Assembly (NCBI GenBank): GCA_028641055.1
Contig: CM054062.1
Coordinates: forward strand, 25,366,536 to 25,430,535
Origin: Alopecurus myosuroides
Taxonomy: Eukaryota > Streptophyta > Magnoliopsida > Poales > Poaceae
Direction of reading: 5' to 3'
Length of the DNA stretch: 64,000 nucleotides
Each line of letters begins with the position of its first letter. Position 1 is the stretch's first letter. A program made the position numbers and the translations under genes. Under the pieces are notes generated by a model. It made no database searches. It worked only from the letters and a program-made list of their open reading frames with translations, and was not told the origin of the DNA. Below are positions 39,500 through 52,138 of this stretch, piece by piece.

Positions 39500-42400
39500 T
39501 GTAGCGTTCCCGCATCTAAATAATGCAAGAACATCTGTGTTATTGTGCTAGTCCCTGGATCAATTGCTAGCACCACAATACAAGATGAAATATCATGCAA
39601 ATGCATCAAATTCAATTACATCGCACGATCTAGTCTTTACAAAATAATAATACAACTTGCATAGTCTTAGAAGACTAGCAGAAAACAAAGTAATACATCG
39701 AAAAACATATAATAACATTGAGCCCATCTTATTCATGTGCCACAGGAAAAACATATTGGCGATAGTCTCGAGATCCTAAACGAAGTCCTCACTCGTTTTC
39801 AGAATCATCTGATGGATGGAATATGCAGCCACAAGGGAGTCAATACAATTTAATGTATTGTCAAGGAACACTATGGTGGATATAAATGGAAAGACTTTAT
39901 CTACATGCATATTTGGCTTGGTGGAGTTTTGTCTAAGTTTGCATAAAGCAGATTTTCTCCTATCTCTTTTGTAAAAGAAAACTTTTCCTTTCAAAGGGTG
40001 GCAAGATTGGATTAAATCCAAGCACCACAACTACTGTTCACTTAGTCAAAATTTTACTTATTGAAAATGGTGATGTGATTCTTCCGTCTATCCTTGTCCA
40101 GCTACTCATAGTTGTCCATAACCGGGGACACAGCTAAGATCTTAGTTTGTTGACTCTGCAGAGCTTGTGGACTTTCACCTTCAGACTCAAATCAACCCAA
40201 ACATCATATACACCCTGAGTGCATTAAGGAAAGAAGAAGAACTGAGACGAGATCTTTCAGAAGAAAGAATTCAACCCAATGGCAATACCCGTTCCACCTA
40301 TAATTATGCTATATCTGTTTTTAAGCCCGGGCTGAACCCTCACAACTTAGTTGATCAAGACAGAGCCCATATGACTACAGGCTGCACTGGAAGCAATCTA
40401 AATTTGGGGAACATCATAATCACTTTGTTCCAGGGTGGCATTCCTTCAAGGGAACTCCCCTCGGGGAGACACTCAACTACCAACAGCCCCGCACTACCAA
40501 ATCCACCCAGGTGGTTCATTGAAGTTTGTTACTTAGAATTTTTCCACAACATCAAGTAAAACAATTTTGTAGCAAGGCTAAGCATCAACTAAGTACCAAG
40601 GCTTCAAAATAACAAGGTATAAGGATGGCTACACACTACTAGGATATAGCATAGCATAGTATAACTTAGTAAAATTTCCTATCAAGCATACTACTCAAAA
40701 TCAACTAATGCATATAGAAAATAATGGGTAGTTGAATGGTGTGTTACTTGCCTCGTTGAAGTTGGTGAAGAAATCACACTTTCTCACAAAAGATCGTTGC
40801 TCTCCGTACAATCTATACATTGAAAACACAAACACAAAAATAAACAAGCATCCTAGAAATCAAACACATAAGTGAAGAAAACAAACATAGCAACAACCAT
40901 GATAAAAGGGGTTTAACCAGGTTGGCTAGGACAAGGTCATGATTTGAGTTGGAAGGTTCATTCTCTCTTGGTTCAATACTTGTTAAGGAAGTTCCAAGAG
41001 TTTACTTGAGATGGACTAGGTTGAGTTTGATGTGATCTAACTTTATTATAAACATACTTGCCGAGGAAGTTCCAAGAGTTCACCAAAGTGATCTAACTAT
41101 CTCAACTAAAGTAACACATAAAAATGTGTAACTCTTAGTTATTTTCATCAAGATATTTGAGTGATCTAAGTTAGTCTTTCCATTTTGGGTTAAGGTAGGT
41201 ATAGGTTCAACTAACCTCATGAAAATAGAGAAAATAAGATAGTCTTGGGATTTTCCATTTGATTCAAGGGTTGGACTAAACAAACTTGCTAACTCTTCAA
41301 CTTGTATGGATTGCTCCAAGTCTTCATATGCTTGTATTCTTGAAGATCATCTTCATGATTCTATTGTAGTGTTGTTTCCTTGGATGGATTCTTCTGTTGG
41401 TCTTGGTAGATTCTTCATGGCTTTCTCACTAGTTGGTCCAAGGTGAGATGGGCACAGCTACCACTAAGTCAATTTGGAAATAAATAAGAAGAAAGATAGA
41501 AAGAGAGAGGTTTGTCTTCTTCTTGATTCCTTCATGAGTTTGAACTTCCTTGAGTTGCGTCTAGTTGCGGAGTCAAAGTCTTTTCTTGAAAATTTCTTCA
41601 ATGAGCTTCCTTGTAGCTCTTCATGTTGCCACCAAGTTTACAATGAAGTTTTCTCCTTGTGCTTGAGTCTTGATCTCCATTTTGCTAAGTTGATGAATTC
41701 TTGAAGCAAGAATGGGGAGTGGAGAAGTAGATAGAAAACAAAAGTACTAGTGTCTAAGTTTCACTACTTGGTCTTTTATGTGATTGACACATATACTAGG
41801 GACTTGGTATTGGCTCCAATTATCCATAACAACAAAGGTAAACAATGATAGAAACAACTCTAAGACTTAACCAACCAGGTGGACTACTATGATGGAAGTT
41901 TGGCTAAAATTACATGGTCATGGTCCAAGGGTGTCCAACATGGTTGGGCAAAGATGTCTCTAGTTCAAGGTTACCAAATGGAACAAAATTGCAAAAGGAA
42001 CTATATTAAAATATTTATAGAATTAAATCTATGTCAAAAATACTCAATTTACCACTTAATCCTAAATTCATATTTAACTTGTTAAAAAATTATTTGGGAT
42101 AGAGGGTATGAAAGTACACATCCTAAGGTTTCCAAATATATTTTATTTGCAATTTTTGGATTGGTAAAATTTGAATTGTGCCAAAATTTATCAAACAAGC
42201 ATATTTGAATTTGAACAAATTTTAAATTTGGCTAGTGCCAAAAGTTTCTACATATTGTGCTGATTCCAAAAATTCCAGGTTTGCTAAATTTGGGCTTATG
42301 GATCAAAAGATATGATGTTTCGAATAACCATGGGCTTTTCTGCAAAATCACTATTCTATTTTCTATTCCGAAAGAAAACAGAAAATGGTTTGCTATGTGT

Positions 42401-44041
42401 TGTGCTGGGCGACAGGATAATAGCTGGGCCTGGGCCGGTTTCACGCTGCGCTGAGCGACGGATAAAATTTTAATGCGCCACTGACTGGGCGCCACGCGGC
42501 GCGCTGTGATTGGCTGGTACCCCTTTGTTAAGTGATTTAACGGGGGGCGTGGGATCTAGATCTAACGGTGCTGGGACCTAGGGCTTAAATCTGGCTGGAG
42601 ATGGCAGGGACGATGGTGCTCCGGTGGCCCGAGACTCAAAACTTGACGACTACAGTGCTGCGGTGGTCCTCCGGGCTCGGGGAAGATACGACAAGACTCA
42701 CCGCGACATGGAGAACTCACGGGTGGCCACAACATGCTCGGGAATGGTCCATGTCGACGCCACGGAGCAGGTCTTCGTGGCAGTGGCGGGTTGCGGCTCC
42801 GGTGAGGTCAAACTCGACTCCTCGCTACACCAAAAAGACAAAGAGACGCATGAGAGGATGCGTGGGGTCAAGGGGAAAAGGGAGGAGCCAAAAGGAGGAG
42901 GCGATGACCTCTGACTACGCCGGAATTGGAGAAACACGGCCGCGACAAAGGAGATCTCCGGCGAGCTATTTCTTTGGCCTCGGGGCACTATTAGGGAAGG
43001 AGTAAGGGGGGAAACGAAGAGGGGATCGGGGACTTTAAGGGGAGGGCAAGGAGGGAATCAATCACACACTGAAACGGGTGAATTCAATCAGATTGAATTC
43101 GGGAAGAAACGGTAGAAGAATTAACAGCCCGAGCTTGATGATGAGGTGACGTCATCATGACGTCACCTTTTTTCTCTTTTTTTCCTGTTTTAATATCTTC
43201 TGATTAATAAATTCAAATGACCTCAAATTAACTTCTAAAAAATTCTAAAAATAAATTCTTTCTGTTTAGAACATTTTTATAAACATTTCAACACATTTCA
43301 CTTTTTTTATTTTTGAAAGTATAATTAATTCACTAATAGTACTTAAAGTTATTTTAAAAATTAGAAATAATAATTGATGTTATTGTCTAAATAAAATTTC
43401 AGAGACATTATACATGTCATATATAATTTTTCAAAGTCATTTTTACCTTCTTTTCATATTTAATAATTTGAAGATATGAGTGATTACTAATAGCAACTTT
43501 TATCATTTTCTAATTAGAAAATAATTGTTATTTTGAATTGGGGTTAAATAAAATAAAGGAGTTTTCTCAAATGAAGATGTTGTTTTCCCAAAGTAATTTA
43601 CTTGTTTTCATAACTCAATAATATATATAACACATTATTGTTTTGTTGATTGACATAAAACTTGGAAAACAACTAACCAACTTTTATCCGTTTGAGGTTA
43701 ATAGTAAAATATTTTTTGGGAGACAAGGAGAAAATATTAGAGATAGTAACTCTCTGTCTTTTAATTATCATTATCATTATAAAAATGGTAGTTGAGTTGA
43801 AAACATGTTTGGTAAAGATGTATTCTGAGAAAATATTTTATTCACATGAGAATACATTTTTTTAAAGTAGTAGGCTTTAGGGTTTATGGAATTAAGGCAA
43901 TTTGGATTCTTTATTCCAATTACATATTGTTTTCTTTTCTTTCTTCCTTTTATTTGGTTTTTGGTGACTTGCATTAACATGAAAACAAAAAGTTTCAAAT
44001 TTTTGTGATTTTTTAGTTTTCCAAAAATCAGGGATATCACA
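39500..44041 (+). mobile_element. 4.5 kb noncoding LTR-like insertion (possible solo LTR)
   Basis: It starts TGTAGCGTTCCC and ends GGGATATCACA. Flanking GTTTA (39495-39499) and GTTTG (44042-44046) look like a 5 bp target duplication with one change, and removing the insert rejoins a coiled-coil coding region. There is no gag-pol motif and no second LTR inside, so it is either a solo LTR of a LARD-type element (Sukkula-like LTRs are this long) or a noncoding element. GC-rich sequence at 42480-43070 resembles an LTR promoter or leader. Confidence 0.7.
43144..43168. promoter_or_regulatory. paired TGACGTCA palindrome
   Basis: AGGTGACGTCAT, one C, then ATGACGTCACCT: a perfect 12 bp inverted repeat holding two TGACGTCA sites (43147-43154 and 43158-43165). 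TGACGTCA is a known binding site for plant bZIP (TGA/C-box) factors. It lies inside the LTR-like insertion just after the GC-rich segment. Confidence 0.7.
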
Positions 44042-45097
44042 GTTTGAAGAACTCAAAAAGAAGAAGGAAGAATAAATTGAAACTCTCAAGAATGCTCAAG
44101 CAGAAAATACTATAGCTTATTAAAAGAGGCAACATGAAATGGATGTCGTACTGAGTTTGCTCTTAAGGCAATCATCACAGAACAACTAAACATCAGCAGC
44201 GCCATCATGATGCATTGATCTTCATAGAGAGCACTTGATGATGGTTTCATTATTTTTTAGCTCATTGTCATTTGTCTTATTTAAATTTATGCGTATCAAA
44301 CTTATATAGTACGTGCACCACTGCATATGTTATAATATTTATTTTGTCTACCATTTGATAAAAAAATCCTATTTTATTTTATTGCAAATAAAAAAAATCA
44401 AAATACACAATTTTCAGTCCAGTGCAAAGCCTAACACAAAGTGGGCCACCGTCACCACCATCAGGTTGCCAATCCGTTGGCCCCACTAGCCAACACACTG
44501 TGGGATCCAATTGCCGGTAATTTGTCGGCCCCACATGTCAACACACTGTGGGTCCCACTTGTCAGCACACTGTGGGTCCCAACTGTTAGTAATTTCTCGG
44601 TCCCACTTGTCAGCAAACTTTGGGTCCCACTTCACAGCACGGCGCGGGTCCCATCTGTCAGATTGCCACGTGTCTTAATGTGGTCCCACACGTCAGATTG
44701 CCACGTGGCGTTATGTGGACCCACACGACAGCATCCATGTCACACATGTTGGACCCACATTGTCAGCATCCACATCAGCATCATGGGACCCACATATAAG
44801 GCCACGTCAGCTTTGTCGACTGATCCTAACCGCAGACAGTGAGAAATTATGCTACATACCATGACTAACCTCTCTATCAAGGATTAAGCCTAATCATTGA
44901 CAAACTTTCTCACCGTCACTATCAAACCTTTGACAGTGACAAAAAAATGCATACCGTCACCCCCGATATTTTATGACGGAGCTTCGGTGACAAACTTGTT
45001 GATAGTCAAAATTTGTCAACACCATATTTTCGGTGAAAAATAATGGATAGTGCTTGACAAAAGTGGTTTTTCAAAAAATCCCTTTTCCTTTGTAGTG
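44042..45097 (+). mobile_element. CACTA element 3, 3' part with subterminal repeats
   Basis: It continues the TNPA-type frame (EELKKKKEE, stop, IETLKNAQAENTIAY, KRQHEMDVVLSLLLRQSSQ, stop). About 300 bp (44470-44810) of repeats built on TGGGTCCCAC and TTGTCAGCA follow. It ends TCCTTTGTAGTG, the inverse of a CACTACAAAGGA terminus. The flanking AGT at 45098 may be the target duplication. Two in-frame stops show the gene is dead. Confidence 0.75.
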
Positions 45098-46387
45098 AGT
45101 AGTTCAATAATTTCATTGTAAGGCTGGACCTTGGTTAAATCACTAGATCTAGTGCCCCTTTACCCGGACCAATAAGCATACCAAAATTGTAAGGAGTTTG
45201 CTCCATAGGGTTCTTGTTTAAGTAGATTCGGAAGCGGATTTACCCCTCTTTTCCATGGTGGATGAGACATGGCTAGGTTCAGACCACACAACTCTCCTCC
45301 TAGACATTGGCAAATTCCCCAAATCTTATTGTTTTTATTTTTTAGTGTAGCTGGTTTTTTGTCCATGGCTTCTTGGACATGGTTTTTTCTACCTGGTTTG
45401 TCTCCTTTACCATTCTTACCGGTGTTGAGATCCCACTGATCTCGCGAAGCACCAATATGCTAGCCTCCACTGTCACCTTTAGGGGTGGGTTGCCAATATC
45501 GGCAAAGAGGTAGCTTTTATAAAAGAAAGGGTCATCCATTAAAAAATCCAAGAGTTGGATCAATATGTGGACAAGTTGAGGTTATATGACAATGGGTGGG
45601 ATTTCCTCTACCCCCGGAAGATCACATCTTGCAAATTTACCATATGAAAGAGGAAAACCGGCACCAGCGTGGCCGCCTCAATTAGATCCTAGAAGATAAA
45701 CCACATACAATTTACATGTCATGGCTACCGAAATTGAAAGGAAATTCCTTAACTATCATCACCATTTCTTCAGGATAAGGCATTAATTAAAATATCATTT
45801 GATTTGAGCACATGTTTACGCATTCTATATCGACCTCTTAGGCTAGCAGAACCCAAAACTCATGCCCTTGGCCCCAATGTTTGGCGACCATTTGAAAGAG
45901 TATTTGATGAGTAAAATATGTCCGTATTTTCATCCTTCATGCCCGAAGAACTGGATGAGGTGCTCTAGTATACCAGAACTAACACTAATCGGGTTTAGAT
46001 GGCCTCCAATTGCCTTTTTCATAAAAAGTTTGTCCTATCCTTAAGAACCAAGTTCTACATATCCTTAGTGGGTTTATGTTAGGTATGATAAATGTCTCGA
46101 TACTCGACCTTGGATTTCGTTCTGTCGTCCTTGGGGCTGATTCTATTGAGAATTTAAGACCCATACCACTTATTAGTATCATCATTAAGTTGCTTGCCAA
46201 AGTTTGTACTACTCGCATTTCCCAATAGCGCACTAAATCATCTCTCACATGCATTTGCCTTCATCCAATGAAGGTTTATCCTTGATGGAGCCCTTTCCCT
46301 AGACATAATTGTCTATCAATATTAGATAAAATTTAAGAATCAACAAGGTTTTGATTCACACGTTCAATTTGTAAAGTACCTAAGAGA
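45098..46387 (+). mobile_element. degenerate LINE, endonuclease end to reverse transcriptase, part 1
   Basis: The plus strand shows GSDHTTLLLDIG (endonuclease end) near 45270 and ALGPNVWRPFERVFDE near 45870. Near 46080-46250 there are GADSIENLRPIPLISIIIKL-type sequence and ISHMHLPSSNEG-like residues of the reverse transcriptase. Many stops and shifts. It is interrupted at 46388 by a copia element and resumes at 52139. Confidence 0.65.
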
Positions 46388-46764
46388 TGTTATTTTGTGG
46401 TGATCCAAATTCATATAAAGATAAAGGAAAGTTTGGACTGAGCAAAGCGAGGCCTGTCGCCGGAGGCTTAGGGCCGAAGCGTAGCGAACCTAGTTACCGA
46501 CCTAGTTAGGACTGAGCGTATGGTACGAGTTGTTACCGAGTTGGAGTTGGATTCACCGTTACCGACCTAGTTAGGTCAGGACCGCCTTTATATACCTCTT
46601 GTAAGCCACTGCACGGAATAAACCACACATTGTAAATCCCGACGTGTTTGTAACCTCACCCGAAACAGTGAAGTATTGCTGGCTGGCACCCGTGGTTTTT
46701 CCTCAGCCTCCCCGTTGGTTAGATCTTGTTTAACTTCATCGTTGTTTTGCTATTGCGTGTAGCA
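46388..46764 (+). repeat. copia left LTR
   Basis: Starts TG after AGAGA and ends TAGCA before the primer-binding site. It lacks a block of roughly 100 bp, rich in C, that is present in the right LTR. Confidence 0.9.
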
Positions 46765-46802
46765 AGTGGTATCACAACCCTGTTTCATATTAGGGATTCG
46801 CG

Positions 46803-47474
46803 ATGGCATCGATGAAGTTTGATCTACTGTTGCTGGACTACAAGACGAGGTTTTCTCCGTGGCAAGTAAAGATGCGTGCGGTTTTATCGCAAGCATCAGA
46901 TCTTGATGAGGCGCTGGATGCGTTCGGGAATAAGAACGAGAAGGAGTGGACTCCTGAAGAGAAGCGCAAAGATCGTAAGGCTTTATCGTTGATTAAACTT
47001 ACCTAGAAGTGCTGCAAGAGGTGCTGCAAGAGAAATCCGCAGCAACGTTGTGGCTCAAGCTGGAATCGATCTGTCTATCCAATGAAGTTGTTCTCGCTCA
47101 AGATGCAAGATGGTGGTTCTGTGATGAATCACTTGTCGATCTTTAAGGAGACCGTGGCCGATCTAGTGTCGATGGAGGTAAAATATGAGGATGAAGATTT
47201 AGCTCTTCTGTTGTTATGTTTGATGCCTAGTTTTTTTACAAACCTGCGGGATACCGTACTTTTAAGCCGCGATAAACTAACCCTCGCGGGAGTTTGTGAG
47301 GCCCTGCAGACAAGGGAAAAGATGAAAGTTATGGTGCAGCCTAACGAATCGTCCTCCAAAGGCGATGAATTGCAGGTACGAGGCAGGCGTGAGCAGCGAG
47401 ACAACAACTACAGCAACAACAAAGATAAGGGCAGCGACCGTTCAAAGTCCAAAGGAAGAGACAAGTTCTACATG
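46803..47474 (+). pseudogene. copia gag, frameshifted
   Basis: Starts MASMKFDLLLLDYKTRFSPW and stops after 67 codons. A GTGCTGCAAGAG unit is duplicated in tandem at the break (about 47010-47035). A second frame from 47082 (MKLFSLKMQDGGSVMNHLSI) continues gag to a zinc knuckle near 47475 that has lost cysteines to a stop and to Phe (CKKTNHTIEDFW). Capsid assembly and RNA packaging are the family role. This copy cannot provide them. Confidence 0.8.
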
Positions 47475-50400
47475 TAATGTAAGAAAACTAATCACACCAT
47501 TGAGGATTTCTGGAAGATGCAGAACAAGGAGAAAAGGAACGGTACATACCAACCGAAAAATAAATCTGACGGTAATGGTAATGGTAATGGTAAGACTGCT
47601 ATTGTTGCTGGTGATAATAGTTCAGATGGTGAATGCTTAGTTGTTTTTGCTGCATGTGTTACCCGTGATGATGAGTGGATTCTTGATACTGCTTGTTCCT
47701 TTCATATTTTTTGTAACAAAGATTGGTTCAGTTCTTATGAGACTGTGCAGACTGGAGATTTCGTGCGTGTGGGGAACGACAAAAAATGTCACATTGTTGG
47801 CGTTGGATCTGTTCAGATCAAGACCCATGGTGGGATGACACGCACGCTGACGGGAGTGAAACACATACCATCTATGGCGAGAAATTTGATCTCGTTGAGT
47901 ACCCTTCATTGTGAGGGGTACAAGTATGCCAGAGGGGATAAACGCCTGAAGGTATCAAAAGGTTCTCTCATTGTTATGATTGGTGATATGAATTCTACCA
48001 AGTTATATATTCTTAGAGGTAGCACTTTGTCTGGTACTTCTGCTATTATTACTAATGATGATCCAAGTACAACTTACCTTTGGCATAAGCGACTTGGACA
48101 CATGAGTGAAGATGGTATGGCAGAAATGGTGAAGAGAGAACTTCTGAAGAACTGCAATATGAGTAAGTTTCCATTCTGTGAACACTGCATGTTTGGTAAG
48201 CATAAGAGAGTTAAGTTCAATGCTTTCGTTCATACCACTAAAGGTACATTGGTTTATGTACATGCTGACTTATGGGGGACTTCACGTAAGCCCTCTTATG
48301 GTGGTGCTCGTTATATGCTTACTATCATTGATGATTACTCTAGAAGAGTTTGGCCTTATTTCCTGAAAACTAAGGATGATACTTTTGCTGCTTTTAAAGA
48401 GTGGAAAGTTATGATTGAAAAGCAGGCTGAGAGAAAGGTGAAGTTGCTTCGTACTAACAATAGTGGCGAATTTTGTTCGCATGCTTTTGATGATTATTGT
48501 GTGCAGGAAGGCATTATCAGGCATCACACCATCCCGTACACACCTCGGCGGAATGGTGTAGCCGAGTGGATGAACAGGACGATCATCTCCAAAGCTCGCG
48601 TCATGTTGTCCAACGCCCGTATAAACAGGCGTTTTGGGGCTGAGCCTGCCAGCACTGCCTGTTATTTGATCAACAGGTCATTATCCATCCCACTTGACAA
48701 TAAAACTCCTATTGAGGTATGGTCTGGTGAGCCGACTGATTATTCACAATTGAAAGTTTTTGGTTGCACTGCCTATGCTCATGTTGATTATGCAAAGTTA
48801 GAGCCTAGAGCTATTAAGTTCTTATTTCTTGGTTATGGTTCTGGAGTAAAAGGATATAAGTTGTGGAAACCTAAAACCAAAAAGACTTTCTTTAGCAAGA
48901 GTATTGTGTTTAATGAATCTGTTATGTATGAGGACAGTTTGTGAACTGATGTTGTGCCAGATTCTTCTGATGAGGACGAACCACGAGTTCATTTGCAGGT
49001 GGAGCTTGAACACCTGGATGAGGAGGAAACTGAAATTAATGAGGAGGATATTGTGCCACCCTCACCCCCCCCATTGTGCAGCAAGAAAATTTGTCAATTG
49101 CAGAGCGTAGAGAGAATAGGAATAAATGACCTCATACTCGTTCAATTGAGGAATGTGATGTTGTTTATTTTGCACTAAGTTGTGCTGAACAGGTGGAGAA
49201 TGATGTTGAACCAGCTACATACAATGAAGCTATTGCTTCGATTGATCGTGACAAGTGGATTAGTGCAATGCACGAGGCGATGCAATCACTTGAGAAAAAT
49301 GGCACATGGGATGTTGTGCTCTTGCCTAAACAAAAGAAGGTTGTCCGTTGTAAGTGGATATTCAAGAGAAACGAGGGTTTATCTCCAAGTGAGGCTCCAA
49401 GGTTTAAGGCAAGGTTAGTACAAAAAGGTTTCACCCAGATTCCTGGAGTGGATTATAATGATGTTTTCTCCACAGTTGTCAAGCATAGTTCTATTCGTAC
49501 TTTCTTTAGTATTATTGCTATGCATGATCTTGAGCTTGAGCAGTTAGATGTAAAGACTGCGTTTTTGCATGGAGAACTTGCGGAGGAGATATACTGGACC
49601 AACCTGAAGGGTTCATAGTGCCTGGTAAAGAGGATTTCGTGTGCAAGCTAAAGAAGTCCCTTTACGGTTTGAAACAGTCTCCTCGACAATGGTATAAAAT
49701 GTTTGATTCTTTTATGATGTCACATGGCTTTAAGAGGTCTTAATATGATAGCTGTGTGTACATTAAATTTGTTTATGAATCGCCTATATACATGTTGCTA
49801 TATGCTGATGATATGTTAATTGCTGCCAAGAGCATGAAAGAAATCACTACATTGTAGAAACAGTTGAGTAGTGAATTTGAGATGAAGGATCTTGGTCCTG
49901 CTAAGAAGATTCTAGGTATGAAAATTTCAAGAGACAGAAAATCTAGATTGTTATTTCTTAGTCAGGAGAATTACATTAAGAAAGTTCTTCACCGTTTTAA
50001 TATGCATGATGCAAGGTCTGTTAGTACTCCTATTTCTTCACACTTCAAGTTGTCAGCATTGCAGTGTCCTACTACTGACAAAGATATTGAGTACATGTCA
50101 CGAGTTCACTATTCTAGTGTTGTTGGTTCTTTAATGTATGCCATGGTTTGTTCTCGACCTGAGTTGTCTTATGCTATGAGTATGGCCAGTCGATACATGG
50201 CTAATCCTGGTAAAGAACATTGGAAATTTGTTCAGTGGATTTTCAGGTACCTTCGTGGCACATCCAAAGCTTGCTTGAAGTTTGGCAAGACTGGTGAGGG
50301 ACTCGCAGGCTATGTGGATTGAGATTTTGCTGCCGACTTGGATAAGAGGAGGTCCCTCACAGGTTATGTGTTTACAGTTAGTGGATATGTTGTTAGCTGG

Positions 50401-50498
50401 AAGGCTACCTTGCAGGGTGTTGTTGCACAATCTACTACTGAGTGTGAGTACATGGCTATTGCTGAAGCATGCAAAGCGTTTGTTTGGTTGAAAGGTCT
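47475..50498 (+). pseudogene. copia pol: protease, integrase, reverse transcriptase, RNase H
   Basis: The longest frame (47517-48944) carries the protease site as LDTACSFH (usually LDSGCSxH), the integrase zinc motif H..H..CEHC near 48080-48200, HADLWG, IIDDYSRR, and NGVAEWMNRT with the catalytic Glu. The second catalytic Asp is changed (RTNNSGEF instead of RTDNGGEF). Reverse transcriptase runs in broken frames from 49193 (KWIFKRNEG, LDVKTAFLHGEL, SLYGLKQSPRQWYKMF, LYADDML near 49800). Stops fall near 48942, 49616, 49741, 49856 and 50320. The RNase H part is cut at 50498 by an insertion and resumes at 51305. Confidence 0.92.
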
Positions 50499-51296
50499 AA
50501 AATTGGGACCTAGTTCCCGTTTAACCAATGGTTAGGTTAACCTAACCTAAAAAAGAACTCAATAGTTCTAACGGTTAACCTAAAAATCCATTAGGTTATT
50601 TAGGTTCGTTCCAAATTAACCAAAGGTTCTACGATCACGAATCTAATCCCGCACCTGTACATGTTTACTAAGTGATGCTTCTGTGTGAGGAAGAGTCGCT
50701 TGGCCGCATGCGCCTTCTTGTCTCGTGACATTGTGTCGCGTTTTCTGGCCGGCCGGAGGAGGCGCCTCCCCGCCTGAGACTCTGCACCTCTGTTCAAGAG
50801 CTAGTACATAACCGCCTCATGGTCACTGCCAATTCCTTCATGGACACTGCCGAGACGGTTTTCTATGGATGCGGTGGAAGACGCGTTGGGAGTGCTTGCC
50901 ATGGACGCGATGAAGCCGGAGATGTTTCCTGATGCTTGTGCTGCTGACTGTATGTACTACTAGTGCGGAGTGGAGGAGGATCGACTCTCTTTCTGATTTT
51001 TCAGTGGCAATATTGGGAGTTGATGACGCGGTTTTGATTTTGACCGGTCAATTAATATAGTTAGTGTTTGTTAAAAGCAAATGAAAATAGTATACACTTC
51101 TAATCAGGTAACATTCGCCAAAAAGCAAAGTACCATCATTGCATAATGTTATTAAAATGGTTCGAACCTTAATAACCAACGGTTAACCATTTATAACCTT
51201 AATAACCTAATGGTTAACCTATTTGACCCATTTACATAAAATGGTTAATTAAGTTCGAAACTGAAAAATAAATGCTTAACCAAATTCCAACGTGAG
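50499..51296. mobile_element. hAT-like nonautonomous insertion inside copia RNase H
   Basis: It splits the coding phrase WLKGL / FAELCGDD. Flanks AAAGGTCT (50491-50498) and AACGGTCT (51297-51304) look like an 8 bp target duplication with one change. Both ends carry many GGTTAACC/TAACCTAA motifs, and the middle 400 bp is GC-rich and gene-like. The terminal inverted repeats are weak, so the superfamily rests mainly on the 8 bp duplication. Confidence 0.65.
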
Positions 51297-51304
51297 AACG
51301 GTCT

Positions 51305-51569
51305 GTTTGCTGAGCTTTGTGGAGATGATACTTGCATTAACCTGTTTTGTGATACTCATAGTGCTATTTATCTTACTGAGGATCAGATGTTCCATGAGAG
51401 AACAAAGCACATTGATGTGAAGTACCATTATGTGTGTGATGTTGTTGCACAAGATAAGCTGAAGGTATGCAATATTAGTACTCATGATAATCCTGCTGAT
51501 ATAATGATAAAGTCAGTTCTTGTTACTAAGTTTGAGCTTTGCTCGAGCTTAGTTGGTATCAATGTTTAG
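51305..51569 (+). pseudogene. copia RNase H, C-terminal end
   Basis: Resumes FAELCGDDTCINLFCDTHSA, then FHERTKHIDVKYHYVCDVV, and ends at a stop at 51567-51569, before the polypurine tract and right LTR. Confidence 0.85.
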
Positions 51570-51666
51570 CCCAAGAGGCTATTTTGGCACCGAAGGTGTT
51601 TTCTTTGTTTGTTTTCGGGTGAAGGTTTATTTTATGCTACATGAAGGAATTTGTCTCAAGGTGGAG

Positions 51667-52138
51667 TGTTTTTTGTGGTGATCCAAATTCATATAAAGAT
51701 AAAGGAAAGTTCGGACGGAGCGAAGCGAGGCCCGTCGCCAGAGACTTAGGTCTGAAGCGTAGCGGAGGCCGAACTTTCCCATCCTGTTTCCCACCTGGTG
51801 TGTGGCGTGCATGGAGGGGGGCGTGCAAGGGACGGCAGCCCCCCCCCCCCCCCCGCGGTACGGTACGAGTTGTTATCGAGTTGGAGTTGGATTCAACGTT
51901 ACCGACCTAGTTAGGTCCGGACCGCCTTTATATACCTCTTGTAAGCCGCCGCACGGGATAAGCCACACATTGTAAATCCTGGTGTGTTTGTAACCTCACC
52001 CGAAATAGTGAAGTGTTGCTGGCTGGCGCCCGTCGTTTTTTCTCTTCCTTGTTGGATGGGTTTTCCACGTTAAAATCCCGTGTCCCCGTTGGTTCGATCT
52101 TGTTTAACTTCATCGTTGTTTTGCTATTGCGTGTAACA
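51667..52138 (+). repeat. copia right LTR
   Basis: Starts TGTTTTTTGTGGTGATCC and ends TGTAACA. Contains a 16-C homopolymer at 51839-51854 absent from the left LTR. Confidence 0.9.

Larger units (their letters stand above)
46388..52138 (+). mobile_element. Ty1/copia retrotransposon, complete but dead
   Basis: Both LTRs begin TGTT..TTTGTGGTGATCCAAATTC and end TATTGCGTGTARCA. The target duplication is AGAGA (46383-46387 and 52139-52143). The left LTR is 46388-46764 (377 bp) and the right is 51667-52138 (472 bp). Indels and many substitutions between them indicate an old insertion. A primer-binding-like TGGTATCACAACCC follows the left LTR at 46767, and a purine tract (CAAGGTGGAG) precedes the right one. 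The order gag, protease, integrase, reverse transcriptase, RNase H is copia-type. Confidence 0.95.

Noticed and set aside
42601..43005. Three overlapping ORFs near 42600-43000
   Set aside because: They lie in the GC-rich promoter/leader-like part of the LTR-like insertion. No motif, and overlapping frames on both strands are open.
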